DNA of 64,000 nucleotides from Nitrosomonadales bacterium (GCA_016208015.1 JACQYW010000014.1:108265-172264), one strand, 5' to 3'. Positions 9,060 to 19,730 are shown, counted from the stretch's first letter. Numbers and translations: made by a program. Notes: generated from the letters alone by a model not told the origin.

Positions 9060-10697
9060 ATGGCTGATGACACCAATATGAATGCTTCCCTGAGCCGCAT
9101 GCTGTTCGGCATGCCAAGCCAGCAAAAGCTCGGCCTCATCGTGGCCGTAGCTTCCACGGTCGCACTGCTCACCGGTCTGTTCATGTGGGGGCAGACCCCC
9201 GACTACCGCGTGCTCTACGCCAACATGTCCGAACGCGACGGCGGCGCGGTCATCGAAGCGCTGCAACAACAGAACGTCCCCTACAAATTCTCCGAGGGCG
9301 GCACCCTGATGGTTCCCGCCGACAGAGTGCACGAGATGCGCCTGCAGATGGCCGCCAAAGGCCTGCCCAAGGGCGGCGCGGTCGGCTTCGAACTGATGGA
9401 GAACCAGAAATTCGGCACCAGCCAATTCCTCGAGCAGGTGAATTACCAGCGTGCGCTGGAAGGTGAGCTGGCGCGTTCGGTGGAGACCATGGCCTCCGTA
9501 TCCGGCGCGCGCGTGCATCTGGCCATCCCCAAACCGACCGTGTTCGCCCGCGAACAGCAGAAACCCAGCGCCTCGGTGGTGCTCGCACTGCACGCCGGAC
9601 GGTCGCTGGAAGCCGGCCAGGTCAGCTCCATCGTGCACCTGATCTCCAGCAGCGTACCCAACATGCCGTCGCAGGCCGTCACCGTGGTGGACCAGACCGG
9701 CACCCTGCTGAGCTCCGCGCGCGACAGCGGCGCCGAACAGGTGATGGATGCGACCCAGCTCAAATACATACGCCAGATCGAGCAGGATTACGTCAAACGC
9801 ATCGAGGACATCCTGATCCCGATCACCGGCGCGCAGAACGTGCGCGCCCAGGTCACCGCCAGCCTCGATTTCTCGCAGAGCGAACAAACCGCCGAGATCT
9901 ACAAACCCAACCAGCCGCCCAACCAGGCCGCCGTGCGCAGTCTGCAGACGCTGGAGACACAGAGCGGCAGCACCACCACGGGCGGCGTGCCCGGCGCGCT
10001 GTCCAACCAGCCGCCGGTCCCGGCCACCGCGCCCATCACCACACCGGCTGCGACCGCCGCGACGGGAGCCGCGACCGCCCCGACCAACGCGCACAAGGAA
10101 CTGACCACCAACTACGAAGTGGACCGCACCATCCAGCACACCAAATCGCCGACGGGCAACATCCAGCGCCTGTCCATCGCCGTGGTGGTGAACAACCCGT
10201 CGAGTACCGACAACGACGGCAAGGTCACTTCACGCCCCTACACCGATGCCGAGAAAGCGCAGATCACCGCGCTGGTGAAAGAGACCGTCGGTTTCGACGA
10301 GAAGCGCGGCGACAGCCTCAACCTGCTCAACAGCGCCTTCAACAACGAGCAGGTCGAAATCCCGGAAACACCGATCTGGAAACAGCCGGATACCATCGCG
10401 ATGGCCAAGGACATCTTCAAGTTCCTGCTGATCGCGGGCGGCATCGGCTTCCTTTTGTTCGGCGTCATCAAACCCGCGTTCAAAACGATTGTCGAACAAA
10501 GCGCGGCGCAGGAAGAAGCCTGGGCGACGGTGTCGCACGGTCAGGTCGCGCACAATACGGGGGGCGCAGCCGGGCAATACGCGCCGCAGCAATCGGCCAG
10601 CTCCTATGAAGACAATCTGCAACTGGCCAAACAACTGGCCAAGGATGACCCCAAGATCGTTGCCACGGTGGTCAAGGAATGGGTGAACAAAGAATGA
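9060..10697 (+). CDS. fliF: Flagellar MS-ring protein FliF
   Basis: 545 residues. First transmembrane segment at about 23-44, a long periplasmic ring-building region with a low-complexity Pro/Ala/Thr insert around 300-340, a second membrane segment at about 450-472, and a cytoplasmic tail that binds FliG. First gene of the rightward fliFGHIJK run. Length and topology match the family (inner-membrane MS ring). Confidence 0.97.
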   Translation: MADDTNMNASLSRMLFGMPSQQKLGLIVAVASTVALLTGLFMWGQTPDYRVLYANMSERDGGAVIEALQQQNVPYKFSEGGTLMVPADRVHEMRLQMAAKGLPKGGAVGFELMENQKFGTSQFLEQVNYQRALEGELARSVETMASVSGARVHLAIPKPTVFAREQQKPSASVVLALHAGRSLEAGQVSSIVHLISSSVPNMPSQAVTVVDQTGTLLSSARDSGAEQVMDATQLKYIRQIEQDYVKRIEDILIPITGAQNVRAQVTASLDFSQSEQTAEIYKPNQPPNQAAVRSLQTLETQSGSTTTGGVPGALSNQPPVPATAPITTPAATAATGAATAPTNAHKELTTNYEVDRTIQHTKSPTGNIQRLSIAVVVNNPSSTDNDGKVTSRPYTDAEKAQITALVKETVGFDEKRGDSLNLLNSAFNNEQVEIPETPIWKQPDTIAMAKDIFKFLLIAGGIGFLLFGVIKPAFKTIVEQSAAQEEAWATVSHGQVAHNTGGAAGQYAPQQSASSYEDNLQLAKQLAKDDPKIVATVVKEWVNKE

Positions 10698-11683
10698 GTG
10701 ACGAAGGCATCAACAAGAGCGCGATCCTGCTCATGACACTCGGTGCCAACGAGGCCGCCGACGTGATGAAATATCTGGAGCCGAAGGAGGTTCAAAAGAT
10801 CAGCGCCGCCATGGTGACTTTGCGCGACCTCTCGCGCGGCCAGATCACCGAGGTGTTCGACGAGTTCCACCAGCTCGCCTCGGAGAAGACCACCATCGGC
10901 ATGGATTCCGGCGACTATATCCGCGACATGCTGACCAAGGCGCTGGGCGACGACAAGGCCGCCGGCCTGCTCGACCGCATCCTGCACAACAGCGACACCA
11001 GCGGCATCGAAAGCCTGAAGTGGATGGAGCCTTCTTCCGTCGCCGACCTGATCGCCAACGAGCACCCGCAGATCATCGCCACCATCATGGTGCACCTGGA
11101 GCCGGACCAGGCCGCCAGCGTGATGGCGCTGCTGGCCGAGCGCGTGCGCAACGACGTGATGCTGCGCATCGCCACGCTGGACAGCGTGCAGCCGACCGCA
11201 TTGCAGGAACTGAACGATGTGCTGGTCAAACTGCTTGCCGGCAACGCCGGCGGCAAAAAGAGCATACGCGGCGGCATCAAGACCGCCGCCGAGATCCTCA
11301 ACTACATGGGCAACCAGGAAGCCGTGCTGGAATCGGTGCGCACCCACGATGCCGAACTGGCGCAGAAGATGATGGACGAGATGTTCGTGTTCGAAGACCT
11401 GCTCGAAGTGGAGGACCGCGGCATCCAACTGGTGCTGCGCGAAGTGCAGTCCGAATCGCTCATCGTCGCGCTCAAGGGCGCCAGCGAGGAACTGCGCGAG
11501 AAGGTATTCAAGAACATGTCGCAACGCGCCGCCGAGATGCTGCGCGAGGACCTGGAATCCAAGGGTCCGGTCAAACTCAGCGATGTGGAAGCCGAGCAGA
11601 AGGAGATCCTCAAGGTCGTGCGCCGTCTGGCCGACGAGGGCCAGGTCGTGATCGGCGGCAAGGGCGAGGAAGCCTATGTCTGA
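10694..11683 (+). CDS. fliG: Flagellar motor switch protein FliG
   Basis: 329 residues from the ATG at 10694, which overlaps the fliF stop in an ATGA junction; an upstream in-frame ATG at 10679 is less likely. Contains the FliG N domain (MSDEGINKSAILLMTLG), the middle EHPQ motif (NEHPQIIATIMVHLEPDQAA) and the C-terminal charged torque domain (VLREVQSESLIVALKGA). Couples stator force to the C ring. Confidence 0.97.
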   Translation: MSDEGINKSAILLMTLGANEAADVMKYLEPKEVQKISAAMVTLRDLSRGQITEVFDEFHQLASEKTTIGMDSGDYIRDMLTKALGDDKAAGLLDRILHNSDTSGIESLKWMEPSSVADLIANEHPQIIATIMVHLEPDQAASVMALLAERVRNDVMLRIATLDSVQPTALQELNDVLVKLLAGNAGGKKSIRGGIKTAAEILNYMGNQEAVLESVRTHDAELAQKMMDEMFVFEDLLEVEDRGIQLVLREVQSESLIVALKGASEELREKVFKNMSQRAAEMLREDLESKGPVKLSDVEAEQKEILKVVRRLADEGQVVIGGKGEEAYV

Positions 11684-12287
11684 TGCCGCCGTCATTCCCG
11701 AGAAACTCACCGCCTGGCAACGCTGGGAACTGCCCAACTTCGAGGCGGGCCGCGGAGTGGGCGCGAACGGTGTGGCGCTGCCCACCGCCTCTCAGATCGA
11801 GGAGATACAACGGCAGGCGCGCGAGGAAGGATTGCAGAACGGCTATGCCGAGGGCATGCAAAAAGCCGCCCGCGAGAACCAGCGCCTGACCGCGCTGGTC
11901 GATGCATTGACCAAACAGGCGGACGAACAGGTCGCGCAGGAACTGCTCGGGCTGTCGCTGGATATCGCGCGCCAGATGCTGCATCAGGCGCTCAAGGTGA
12001 ATCCGGAACTGCTGCTCGGCGTGGTACGCGAAGCCATCGGCACACTGCCGCATTTCAACCAGGGTGCGCACCTGGTAATGCATCCGGACGATGCCGCGCT
12101 GGTGCGCGAGCACATGGGCGAACAACTGACCCACTCCGGCTGGAAGATCTTCGAGGACGCCCGCATCGAACGCGGCGGCGCGCGCATCGAGACGGCCAAC
12201 AGCCAGATCGACGCCTCGCTGGAGACACGCTGGAACCGCGTGGTCGCCGCGCTGGGACAAGACGCTGAATGGCTGATAAAAGAATGA
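11676..12287 (+). CDS. fliH: Flagellar export ATPase regulator FliH
   Basis: 203 residues, overlapping the end of fliG by eight bases. N-terminal FliN-binding region, then GxxxG-like and charged helices ([20 protein letters not shown]) and a C-terminal domain that contacts FliI ([15 protein letters not shown]). Holds FliI inactive and docks it to the C ring and export gate. Identification rests on these features and on its position between fliG and fliI. Confidence 0.93.
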   Translation: MSDAAVIPEKLTAWQRWELPNFEAGRGVGANGVALPTASQIEEIQRQAREEGLQNGYAEGMQKAARENQRLTALVDALTKQADEQVAQELLGLSLDIARQMLHQALKVNPELLLGVVREAIGTLPHFNQGAHLVMHPDDAALVREHMGEQLTHSGWKIFEDARIERGGARIETANSQIDASLETRWNRVVAALGQDAEWLIKE

Positions 12288-13684
12288 ACCTCCACCATCA
12301 GAACTGGCAGAACGTGCTGCACCTGAACCGCGACATGGTCGAGCAGAGCAGCCCCTTGCTGGTGAGCGGCCGCCTGACCAAGGTCACCGGCCTGGTGATG
12401 GAAGCGGTCGGCCTGCGCATGGCGGTGGGCAGCACCTGCTGGATCGAACTACCGGGCAACCGCATCGAGGCCGAGGTGGTCGGTTTCGCCGGAGACAGAC
12501 TGTTCCTGATGCCGGAGAACGATGTGCAGGGGCTGGTGCCCGGCGCGCGCGTGACGCCGGCCGAGCTGTTGCGCACTCCCGCCACCATCGGGCAGCCGCA
12601 GCAGCCGCGTCGCCGCACCGCCGATCTGGCGCGTCATCTGCCGGTGGGCGAACACCTGCTCGGCCGCGTGCTGGACGGCGCCGGGCGTCCGCTCGACCAG
12701 TACGGCGCCTTGCTGGAAGGCAAGAGCGCGCCGCTGCAAAGCCGCCCCATCAATCCGCTCGAGCGTGCCGCGATCAAGGACGCGCTCGATGTCGGCGTGC
12801 GTTCCATCAACAGCCTGCTCACCGTCGGCCGCGGCCAGCGCATGGGCCTGTTCTCCGGTTCCGGTGTCGGCAAGAGCGTGCTGCTCGGCATGATGGCGCG
12901 CTACACCAGCGCCGACGTGATCGTGGTCGGGCTGATCGGCGAACGCGGCCGCGAAGTGAAGGAATTCATCACCGATATTCTGGGCAAGGAAGGCATGAAT
13001 CGCTCGGTCGTGGTCGCCGCCCCCGCCGACACCAGCCCGCTGATGCGCTTGCAGGGCGCGGCCTACGCCACCACCATCGCGGAATATTTCCGCGACCAGG
13101 GCAAGAACGTGCTGCTGATCATGGACTCGCTCACCCGCTATGCCATGGCACAGCGCGAGATCGCGCTGGCCATCGGCGAGCCGCCCGCGACCAAAGGCTA
13201 TCCGCCCTCGGTGTTCGCCAAATTGCCGCAACTGGTGGAACGCGCGGGCAACGGCGCGGAAGGCGGCGGTTCGATCACCGCTTTCTATACCGTGCTGACC
13301 GAAGGCGACGACCAGCAGGACCCCATCGCCGACAGCGCGCGCGCCATCCTCGACGGCCACATCGTGCTGTCGCGCCGTCTGGCCGAACAGGGCCATTACC
13401 CGGCCATCGACATCGAGGCCTCCATCAGCCGCGCCATGAACCATCTGGTCAGCCCGCAGCATTTCCAGCAGGTGCAACGCTTCAAGCATCTGTACGCGCA
13501 CTACCAGCGCAACCATGACCTCATCAGCGTGGGCGCCTACGTCCAGGGCAGCGACCCTTTGCTCGACAAGGCTATCGCGCTGTACCCGCACATGGAACAT
13601 TTCCTGAAACAGGGCATGTACGAATCGGAGGCCTATACTTCCAGCATGGACAAGTTCTCCGAACTGTTCCCGAACGAGAGTTGA
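12284..13684 (+). CDS. fliI: Flagellum-specific export ATPase FliI
   Basis: 466 residues from the ATG at 12284, overlapping the fliH stop (ATGA). Walker A GSGVGKS at 192-198, the segment [17 protein letters not shown] carrying Walker B, and [14 protein letters not shown] typical of the F1-beta-like type III ATPase group. It energises unfolding and delivery of export substrates with FliH and FliJ. Confidence 0.97.
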   Translation: MNLHHQNWQNVLHLNRDMVEQSSPLLVSGRLTKVTGLVMEAVGLRMAVGSTCWIELPGNRIEAEVVGFAGDRLFLMPENDVQGLVPGARVTPAELLRTPATIGQPQQPRRRTADLARHLPVGEHLLGRVLDGAGRPLDQYGALLEGKSAPLQSRPINPLERAAIKDALDVGVRSINSLLTVGRGQRMGLFSGSGVGKSVLLGMMARYTSADVIVVGLIGERGREVKEFITDILGKEGMNRSVVVAAPADTSPLMRLQGAAYATTIAEYFRDQGKNVLLIMDSLTRYAMAQREIALAIGEPPATKGYPPSVFAKLPQLVERAGNGAEGGGSITAFYTVLTEGDDQQDPIADSARAILDGHIVLSRRLAEQGHYPAIDIEASISRAMNHLVSPQHFQQVQRFKHLYAHYQRNHDLISVGAYVQGSDPLLDKAIALYPHMEHFLKQGMYESEAYTSSMDKFSELFPNES

Positions 13685-13693
13685 TGAACGAAC

Positions 13694-14155
13694 ATGATCA
13701 AGCCCTTCACACTGCAACCGCTGGTCCATCTGGCGCAACAACGCAACGATGCCGCCACCAAAAAACTCGGCCAGCTCAACCAGCAACAGCAAAGCGCCCA
13801 GGCCAAGCTGGATGCGCTGCTGCAGTTCCGCAAGGACTATCAGACGCAGTTCCAGGAAGCGGCGAAACAGGGCATGGCCCCGGCCGACATGAAGAACTTC
13901 CAGGACTTCATCGATCGTCTCGACCAGGCCGTCAAACAGCAGACCGCGACCATCGAAAAGGCCAAGGTCGGCGTGCAGACCGGCCGCACTGAACTGATGG
14001 ATACCACGCGCAAGATGAGATCGTTCGACACGCTGGCACAGCGCCATCTCGACGAGGAGAAGAAGCTGGAAGCGAAATCCGAACAACGCACACAGGACGA
14101 ATTCACCGGACGTTTCGCCGCCCACCGCGCGGCGGAAAAAGACGGCGACAAATGA
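13694..14155 (+). CDS. fliJ: Flagellar export chaperone FliJ
   Basis: 153 residues, almost entirely alpha-helical coiled coil rich in Gln, Lys and Glu (GQLNQQQQSAQAKLDALLQF, then EEKKLEAKSEQRTQDEF), as expected for FliJ, which inserts in the FliI hexamer and recycles late-export chaperones. Located between fliI and fliK as usual. Confidence 0.92.
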   Translation: MIKPFTLQPLVHLAQQRNDAATKKLGQLNQQQQSAQAKLDALLQFRKDYQTQFQEAAKQGMAPADMKNFQDFIDRLDQAVKQQTATIEKAKVGVQTGRTELMDTTRKMRSFDTLAQRHLDEEKKLEAKSEQRTQDEFTGRFAAHRAAEKDGDK

Positions 14156-14171
14156 TCACAGGAGCGACACC

Positions 14172-15287
14172 ATGACCAACCTGCCCATCACCACCAGCGC
14201 ACCGCAAACCGCCGCACCCGGCAAACGGGCCGCGAACGCCGCCAACAGCGGTGACGCATCCGCGCAGCCGTTCGGCGAGGTGCTGGCGCGCCAGATCAGC
14301 ACACCGGAGATAAAGGTCGCCAAACGCGACGACAAGCCCGCCGTCGAACTGGCCGCTCAGACCGTCGCCGATGCAGGCGACATCAAGAAAGACGACAAGG
14401 CAGCCCCCGAAGTCGCGGCGGTCGCATTGCCGACCGACATGCTGGCCGCATTGTTGCCGCAAGTCATGAACACGTCCGTCGCCGGCACTGGTACCACTCC
14501 CGCGGCCGCCGGGACAGATGACACCGCAACTGCCTTGCAGGACAGACTTGGCATCGGCTCTCCCAAGACGGACAGCCCCGCCGGTAGCCAGACCGATGTC
14601 GCGGCCAAAGCCGCCCCGCTCACCGCTGCCGACCCGCAGCTCAAGGAACAGTCTTTCGCCGCCGCGCTCGCCGGCTCGGCCAGCCGCACCGCGACCCACA
14701 TGGAAGCGGTTGCCGTCGCGCGCGAAGCGAGCGTTGCGGCCGCCGTGGCTGCCACCGCTTCAGTCGCCGCCCAGCAGCCGAATGTCGCCGCGATGACCGC
14801 GATACAGAATGCCGCCGCCGGCATCGCCGCACCCGCCGTGCAAACCGCCCAACTGACGGTCAACACGCCTGTCAGCCGGCCAAGATGGGGTGACGAGTTC
14901 AGCCAGAAGATCACCTGGCTGGCGTCCTCCAAAATTGACCAAAGCGCCGAACTGCATCTCAATCCGCCGCAGCTGGGACCGCTGGATGTCGTGCTCAAGG
15001 TCAGCGGCGACCAGGCCACCGCGCTGTTCACCTCACCGCATGCGGCAGTGCGCGAAGCGATCGAACAGGCATTGCCCAGGCTGCGCGACATGCTGGCCGA
15101 CAACGGCATCACGCTGGGCAACGCCACGGTCAGCGACCAGGCGCCGCGCGAGCAGAGCAAACCGGACAGCCAGCGCTCCGCTGCCGGCACGAACAACGAC
15201 CCGCGCGACAGCGCTGCCAGCGGCGGCAATGCCGCCCGGGTATCCCCAATCTCGCGGCATAACGGTATAGTGGACACATTCGCCTGA
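14172..15287 (+). CDS. fliK: Flagellar hook-length control protein FliK
   Basis: 371 residues. Long Ala/Thr/Pro-rich N-terminal ruler region, then a C-terminal Flg_hook domain (SAELHLNPPQLGPLDVVLKV and HAAVREAIEQALPRLRDML at about 255-310). Measures hook length and switches export specificity through FlhB. A GGAGCGAC ribosome site lies just before the start. A 127-base gap separates it from fliL. Confidence 0.93.
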   Translation: MTNLPITTSAPQTAAPGKRAANAANSGDASAQPFGEVLARQISTPEIKVAKRDDKPAVELAAQTVADAGDIKKDDKAAPEVAAVALPTDMLAALLPQVMNTSVAGTGTTPAAAGTDDTATALQDRLGIGSPKTDSPAGSQTDVAAKAAPLTAADPQLKEQSFAAALAGSASRTATHMEAVAVAREASVAAAVAATASVAAQQPNVAAMTAIQNAAAGIAAPAVQTAQLTVNTPVSRPRWGDEFSQKITWLASSKIDQSAELHLNPPQLGPLDVVLKVSGDQATALFTSPHAAVREAIEQALPRLRDMLADNGITLGNATVSDQAPREQSKPDSQRSAAGTNNDPRDSAASGGNAARVSPISRHNGIVDTFA

Positions 15288-15414
15288 CGGTGAAAACACG
15301 CCGCGCGGCACGCAAGGCGAGTTTCGAAAATAAGGCCGGTTTTCCGTCTTATTCCACCGATGGCAGGCGATAGACCACCACCATAATGCCAACCAACGAT
15401 AAAGGAATCGCGCG

Positions 15415-16056
15415 ATGTCTAAACCACCTGCCAAGCCTGCCGCTCCAGCCAAAGAAGAAGCGCCGGCTGCTGCGCCACCCAAAAGCAAGAAGATGCTGGT
15501 CATCATCATCGGCTTGTTGCTGGTGATCATCGCCGGAGGCGCGGGCTGGTTCTTCACCAAAGGCCACGCTCCGGAAGACGGCCATGCGGAAGAAGCAAAA
15601 GCCGAACCCGTCCACGAAGCGAAATTCATCCCGCTGGGCGAGAACTTCACCGTCAATCTGCAACGCGAAGAAGGCGACCAGTACCTGCAGGCCGGTATCA
15701 CCCTGAAGATCCTGCAGCCCGACCTGGAAGAAAAGATCAAAGCCACGATGCCCGAGATCCGCAGCAAGCTGTTGTTCCTGCTCTCCGGCAAATTTCCATC
15801 CGAACTCCAGACCGCCGAAGGCAAGAAGAAGCTGATCGCCGAGATCATCGCCGAGACCGATGCCGTGCTCGGACTGGGAGCCGCCCCTGCTGCTGCACCC
15901 GCTGCCCCTGCCGCCGCTCCCGCACATGATGCAGGACATGAAGGTGGCGCCCATGCCGAGGCAGCTGCTTCTGCGCCGGTTGCCGTTCAGCCCGCTCCCG
16001 CACCCAAGACCACAGGCGTAGTGGACGTGTTGTTCACCTCATTCATCATCCAGTGA
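15415..16056 (+). CDS. fliL: Flagellar basal-body-associated protein FliL
   Basis: 213 residues. Cytoplasmic Pro/Ala-rich N-terminus, one transmembrane helix at about 26-46 (MLVIIIGLLLVIIAGGAGWF), then the FliL domain ([40 protein letters not shown]). The C-terminus carries an Ala/Pro-rich extension (160-200) before the final segment, longer than in many homologues. Supports stators around the rotor. First gene of the fliLMNOPQR block. Confidence 0.93.
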   Translation: MSKPPAKPAAPAKEEAPAAAPPKSKKMLVIIIGLLLVIIAGGAGWFFTKGHAPEDGHAEEAKAEPVHEAKFIPLGENFTVNLQREEGDQYLQAGITLKILQPDLEEKIKATMPEIRSKLLFLLSGKFPSELQTAEGKKKLIAEIIAETDAVLGLGAAPAAAPAAPAAAPAHDAGHEGGAHAEAAASAPVAVQPAPAPKTTGVVDVLFTSFIIQ

Positions 16057-16071
16057 CCATGAGCTGAAGCC

Positions 16072-17076
16072 ATGAGCAATGAATTCCTCTCCCAGGACGA
16101 AGTCGACTCGCTGTTGCGGGGCGTCACCGGCGAAACCGAAGAAAGCAAGTCGGATACGCCGGAGGGGGGGGTGCGTCCCTACAACATGGCGACGCAGGAA
16201 CGCATCGTGCGCGGGCGCATGCCCACCATGGAAATCATCAACGAACGCTTCGCCCGCCTGTTCCGTATCGCACTGTACAACTTCATCCACCGCAGTTCGG
16301 AGGTATCTGTCGGCCCGGTGAGAGTGATGAAGTTCTCCGAGTTCATCCGCAACCTGCCCGTGCCCGCCAACCTGAATCTGGTACAGGTCAAACCGCTGCG
16401 CGGCAACGCCCTGTTCATCTTCGACCCCAACCTGGTGTTCATGGTGGTCGACAGCCTGTTCGGCGGCGACGGACGTTTCCATACCCGTGTCGAGGGACGC
16501 GAGTTCACCCAGACCGAGCATCGCATCATCCAGAAGATGCTGGATGTGGTGTTCCAGGCCTACGGCAAATCCTGGGAGACGGTACAGAAGCTGGATTTCG
16601 AATTCCAGCGCTCGGAAGTGAACCCGCAGTTCGCCAACATCGCCACGCCGAACGAAGTGGTGGTAGTGACGACCTTTGAAGTGGAGTTCACCGGCGTCGG
16701 CGGCTCCATCCACATCTGCATGCCTTACGCGATGATCGAGCCGATCCGCGAACTGCTCTACAGCACCATGCAGGGCGATCATGTCATCGCCGACAAACGC
16801 TGGCTGCACATGTTGTCCAAACAGATACAGTCGGCCGAGATCGATCTCACCGCCGTGCTCGGCCATGCCCAGACCAATCTGGAGCATGTGCTGAGGATGC
16901 GCGTCGGCGACGTCATCCCGCTGGAGGTGAACGACACCATTCAGGCGCAGGTGGATGGCGTGCCGGTGATGGAATGCAGGTACGGCGCGTCCAACGGACA
17001 ATACGCGGTAAGAGTGGAAAAGATGCTGGCCACGGAAAGTGGCGAATCGCTAATGGGAGGAAAGAATCATGGCTGA
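16072..17076 (+). CDS. fliM: Flagellar motor switch protein FliM
   Basis: 334 residues. The N-terminal LSQDEVDSLL (5-14) is the CheY-phosphate binding peptide. The middle domain binds FliG and the C-terminal SpoA domain pairs with FliN. A homopolymer run of eight G near 16163 is within the frame and does not disrupt it. fliN starts eight bases before the fliM stop. Confidence 0.97.
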   Translation: MSNEFLSQDEVDSLLRGVTGETEESKSDTPEGGVRPYNMATQERIVRGRMPTMEIINERFARLFRIALYNFIHRSSEVSVGPVRVMKFSEFIRNLPVPANLNLVQVKPLRGNALFIFDPNLVFMVVDSLFGGDGRFHTRVEGREFTQTEHRIIQKMLDVVFQAYGKSWETVQKLDFEFQRSEVNPQFANIATPNEVVVVTTFEVEFTGVGGSIHICMPYAMIEPIRELLYSTMQGDHVIADKRWLHMLSKQIQSAEIDLTAVLGHAQTNLEHVLRMRVGDVIPLEVNDTIQAQVDGVPVMECRYGASNGQYAVRVEKMLATESGESLMGGKNHG

Positions 17077-17470
17077 AGAGACCAAAGAACAGATCAGTGC
17101 CGACGACTGGGGTGCTGCCATGGCGGAGCAAGTCTCTGCCGATCCCGCAGCCGCGGTGCAACCGCATGTGTTCGAGCAATTCGGCGGCGCCGGCGGCGCG
17201 ACCGCGCACAACGACCTCGACATGATCCTCGACATCCCGGTGCAGCTCACCGTGGAACTCGGCCATACCAAGATGCCGATCAAGAACCTGCTGCAACTGG
17301 CCCAGGGCTCGGTCGTCGAACTGGCCGGCATGGCGGGCGAGCCGCTGGACGTGCTGATCAACGGCTTCCTCATCGCGCAGGGCGAAGTGGTGGTGGTGAA
17401 CGACAAGCTCGGCATCCGCCTCACCGACATCATCACTCCCTCAGAGCGTTTGCACAGAATCAATAAATAG
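17069..17470 (+). CDS. fliN: Flagellar motor switch protein FliN
   Basis: 133 residues. SpoA domain in the C-terminal half (LDMILDIPVQLTVELGHTKM; LAQGSVVELAGMAGEPLDV). C-ring base component. Overlaps the end of fliM, indicating coupled translation. Confidence 0.97.
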   Translation: MAEETKEQISADDWGAAMAEQVSADPAAAVQPHVFEQFGGAGGATAHNDLDMILDIPVQLTVELGHTKMPIKNLLQLAQGSVVELAGMAGEPLDVLINGFLIAQGEVVVVNDKLGIRLTDIITPSERLHRINK

Positions 17471-17481
17471 GCGGCCCCACC

Positions 17482-17925
17482 ATGCAGATACACATCCTTG
17501 CTGCCCTCGCTGCAGCATCCGTCTCCCCGCTCGTCTTCGCCGCCGAGACAACGCGTCCGGTCTATACCCCGCCAGCCCCTGCGCTCACCTCGGGCAGCAT
17601 CCTGCAAGTCATTTTCAGCCTGCTGCTGGTGCTGGCCGCCGTGGTGGTCGTGGCCTGGTTGCTCAAGCGCATCAACCAGCCGCTGCAAGGCGCGGGCAAC
17701 GCGCTCAAGATCATCAGCGGCGTGGCAGTCGGGCAACGCGAACGCATCGTGCTGGTCGAAGTGAACGACACCTGGCTGGTGGTCGGCGTCGCACCCGGAC
17801 AGGTGAATGCGCTGCACACCATGCCGAAAGGCAGCCTGCCCTCCGCCCCGAACGCGATGACGGGAGACGACAACAAATTCCAGATGTGGCTGAAACAGAT
17901 GATGGAGAAGCGCAATGTCCGTTAA
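17482..17925 (+). CDS. fliO: Flagellar biosynthesis protein FliO
   Basis: 147 residues. N-terminal hydrophobic segment resembling a signal peptide, then a transmembrane helix at about 38-58 ([20 protein letters not shown]) and a cytoplasmic domain with [20 protein letters not shown], the FliO hallmark. Scaffold for FliP assembly. fliP starts eleven bases before its stop. Confidence 0.93.
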   Translation: MQIHILAALAAASVSPLVFAAETTRPVYTPPAPALTSGSILQVIFSLLLVLAAVVVVAWLLKRINQPLQGAGNALKIISGVAVGQRERIVLVEVNDTWLVVGVAPGQVNALHTMPKGSLPSAPNAMTGDDNKFQMWLKQMMEKRNVR

Positions 17926-18661
17926 GAAGCTCATCGCCGCGGCACTGCTGTTCGCGCTGAGCGCTTCGGCCTTCGCCGCCGAGACCGGCATGCTCGCGCT
18001 GACCAGCACCCCCGCCCCCGGCGGCGGCCAGACCTACACGCTGAGTCTGCAGACGCTGATCCTGATCTCGTCGCTCACCTTCCTGCCCGCACTCCTGCTG
18101 ATGATGACCGGCTTCACGCGGATCATCATCGTGCTGGGCCTGCTGCGATCCGCCATCGGCACGCCATCCTCTCCGCCCAACCAAGTGCTGATCGGCCTGT
18201 CGCTCTTCCTCACCTTCTTCGTGATGGCGCCGGTGTTCGACAAGATCTACAACGATGCCTACCTGCCCTTCAGCCAGAACAAGATCACGCTGGAACAGGC
18301 GTACGAGAAAGGCAGCGCGCCGCTGAAGACCTTCATGCTGCGGCAGACGCGCGAGGCCGACCTCGCCCTGTTCGTGCGCATCTCGGAAAGTCCGCCTCTG
18401 GAAAGCGCGGAGGACGTGCCGCTGAAGATACTGGTGCCCGCCTACGTCACCAGTGAGTTGAAGACCGCATTCCAGATCGGCTTCGTGGTGTTCATCCCCT
18501 TCCTCATCATCGACATGGTGGTGGCCAGTGTGCTGATGTCCATGGGTATGATGATGCTGTCCCCCGCCATCATCTCGCTGCCGTTCAAGATCATGTTGTT
18601 CGTGCTGGCCGACGGCTGGAACCTGCTGATCGGCTCTCTCGTACAAAGCTTTTATACATAA
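17915..18661 (+). CDS. fliP: Flagellar export gate protein FliP
   Basis: 248 residues. Cleavable signal peptide ([21 protein letters not shown]), then conserved FliP segments [20 protein letters not shown] and [16 protein letters not shown]. Forms the core of the FliPQR export pore. Length is typical. Confidence 0.97.
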   Translation: MSVKKLIAAALLFALSASAFAAETGMLALTSTPAPGGGQTYTLSLQTLILISSLTFLPALLLMMTGFTRIIIVLGLLRSAIGTPSSPPNQVLIGLSLFLTFFVMAPVFDKIYNDAYLPFSQNKITLEQAYEKGSAPLKTFMLRQTREADLALFVRISESPPLESAEDVPLKILVPAYVTSELKTAFQIGFVVFIPFLIIDMVVASVLMSMGMMMLSPAIISLPFKIMLFVLADGWNLLIGSLVQSFYT

Positions 18662-18670
18662 GGAAATATC

Positions 18671-18940
18671 ATGACGCCCGAATCAGTCATGACCATCGGA
18701 CAGCAGGCACTGGAGATCACGCTCATGGTGTCCGCTCCGCCGCTGCTCACCGCCCTCATCATCGGCCTGGTCGTCAGCATCTTCCAGGCGGCGACACAGA
18801 TCAACGAGATGACGCTGTCGTTCATCCCCAAGCTGATCGGCATGTTCATCGTGCTCATCATCTCCGGCCCGTGGATGATGAGCATCCTGCTCGATTACAT
18901 GACACGGTTGTTTAGCAGCATCCCTTATATGGTTGGCTAG
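18671..18940 (+). CDS. fliQ: Flagellar export gate protein FliQ
   Basis: 89 residues with two transmembrane helices (about 15-40 and 53-76) and the conserved TPESVMTIGQQALEITLMVS start. Third subunit type of the FliPQR pore, preceded by an AAGGAAAT ribosome site. Overlap with the fliR region suggests coupling. Confidence 0.96.
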   Translation: MTPESVMTIGQQALEITLMVSAPPLLTALIIGLVVSIFQAATQINEMTLSFIPKLIGMFIVLIISGPWMMSILLDYMTRLFSSIPYMVG

Positions 18941-18941
18941 C

Positions 18942-19730
18942 ATGATCAGCATCACCAGCGCGCAACTCACTGCCTGGTTCGCCGCCTTCATCTTTCCGCT
19001 CGCCCGCATCCTGGCGCTCATCGCCAGCGCACCCATCCTCGGCAACCGGCAGATCCCGGCGCGCATCAAGGTCGCACTGGCCTTTGCCATCACCGTGATC
19101 GTCGCGCCGACGCTGGATATCCCCGCCGACCTCGACCCCGCGTCCGCCCAGGGCCTGCTCGTGCTGGCGCAGCAGATCGTCGCCGGGCTGGTCATGGGTT
19201 TCGCCATCCGCCTCGTCTTCACCGCCGTGGAGATGACCGGCGACCTGGCCGGCATGCAGATGGGCCTGGGTTTCGCCACCTTCTACGACCCGCAGAACGC
19301 TTCCTATCTGCCCGTGCTGGCGCAGTTCCTCGGCATCATCGCCGCACTCACTTTTCTCGCCATGGACGGACACCTGTACATGCTCGCCGCATTGGCGGAC
19401 AGCTTCCACTCCTTCCCCATCAGCGCGGCCCCTCCTTCCGCCGGCGCGTTCCGCACCCTGGTGGAATGGGGCGGCGCCATGTTCAGCCACGCGGTGCAGC
19501 TCGCGCTGCCGCTGATCGGCGCATTGCTCATCACCAACCTGGCGCTCGGCATCCTCACCCGCAGCGCGCCGCAGCTCAACATCTTCGCGGTCGGCTTCCC
19601 CATCACGCTGGCCGTCGGCTTCATCACGCTGATGCTGATGCTGCCGTTCCTCGCACCGCTGCTCGCCTCATTCATCCAGGAAGGGCTGGATGTGATAGCG
19701 CGCGTGATGCAGCAGGCAGGCGGTCGCTAA
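18942..19730 (+). CDS. fliR: Flagellar export gate protein FliR
   Basis: 262 residues with about six transmembrane helices and conserved GMQMGLGFATFYDPQNASYL. Start taken at the ATG 18942, one base after the fliQ stop; a TTG at 18933 is in frame but less likely. Its TAA stop (19728-19730) lies exactly in the core CGCTAAC of the last integron recombination site, so the array begins immediately after the gene without damaging it. Confidence 0.96.
   Translation: MISITSAQLTAWFAAFIFPLARILALIASAPILGNRQIPARIKVALAFAITVIVAPTLDIPADLDPASAQGLLVLAQQIVAGLVMGFAIRLVFTAVEMTGDLAGMQMGLGFATFYDPQNASYLPVLAQFLGIIAALTFLAMDGHLYMLAALADSFHSFPISAAPPSAGAFRTLVEWGGAMFSHAVQLALPLIGALLITNLALGILTRSAPQLNIFAVGFPITLAVGFITLMLMLPFLAPLLASFIQEGLDVIARVMQQAGGR

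Noticed and set aside
12449..14125. A 558-codon minus-strand frame over fliI and fliJ
   Set aside because: Antisense shadow of two clearly recognised genes; composition is not protein-like.
16163..16170. Run of eight G in fliM as a phase-variation tract
   Set aside because: The frame is intact and one run alone gives no evidence of slippage; fliM is not a usual phase-variable gene.
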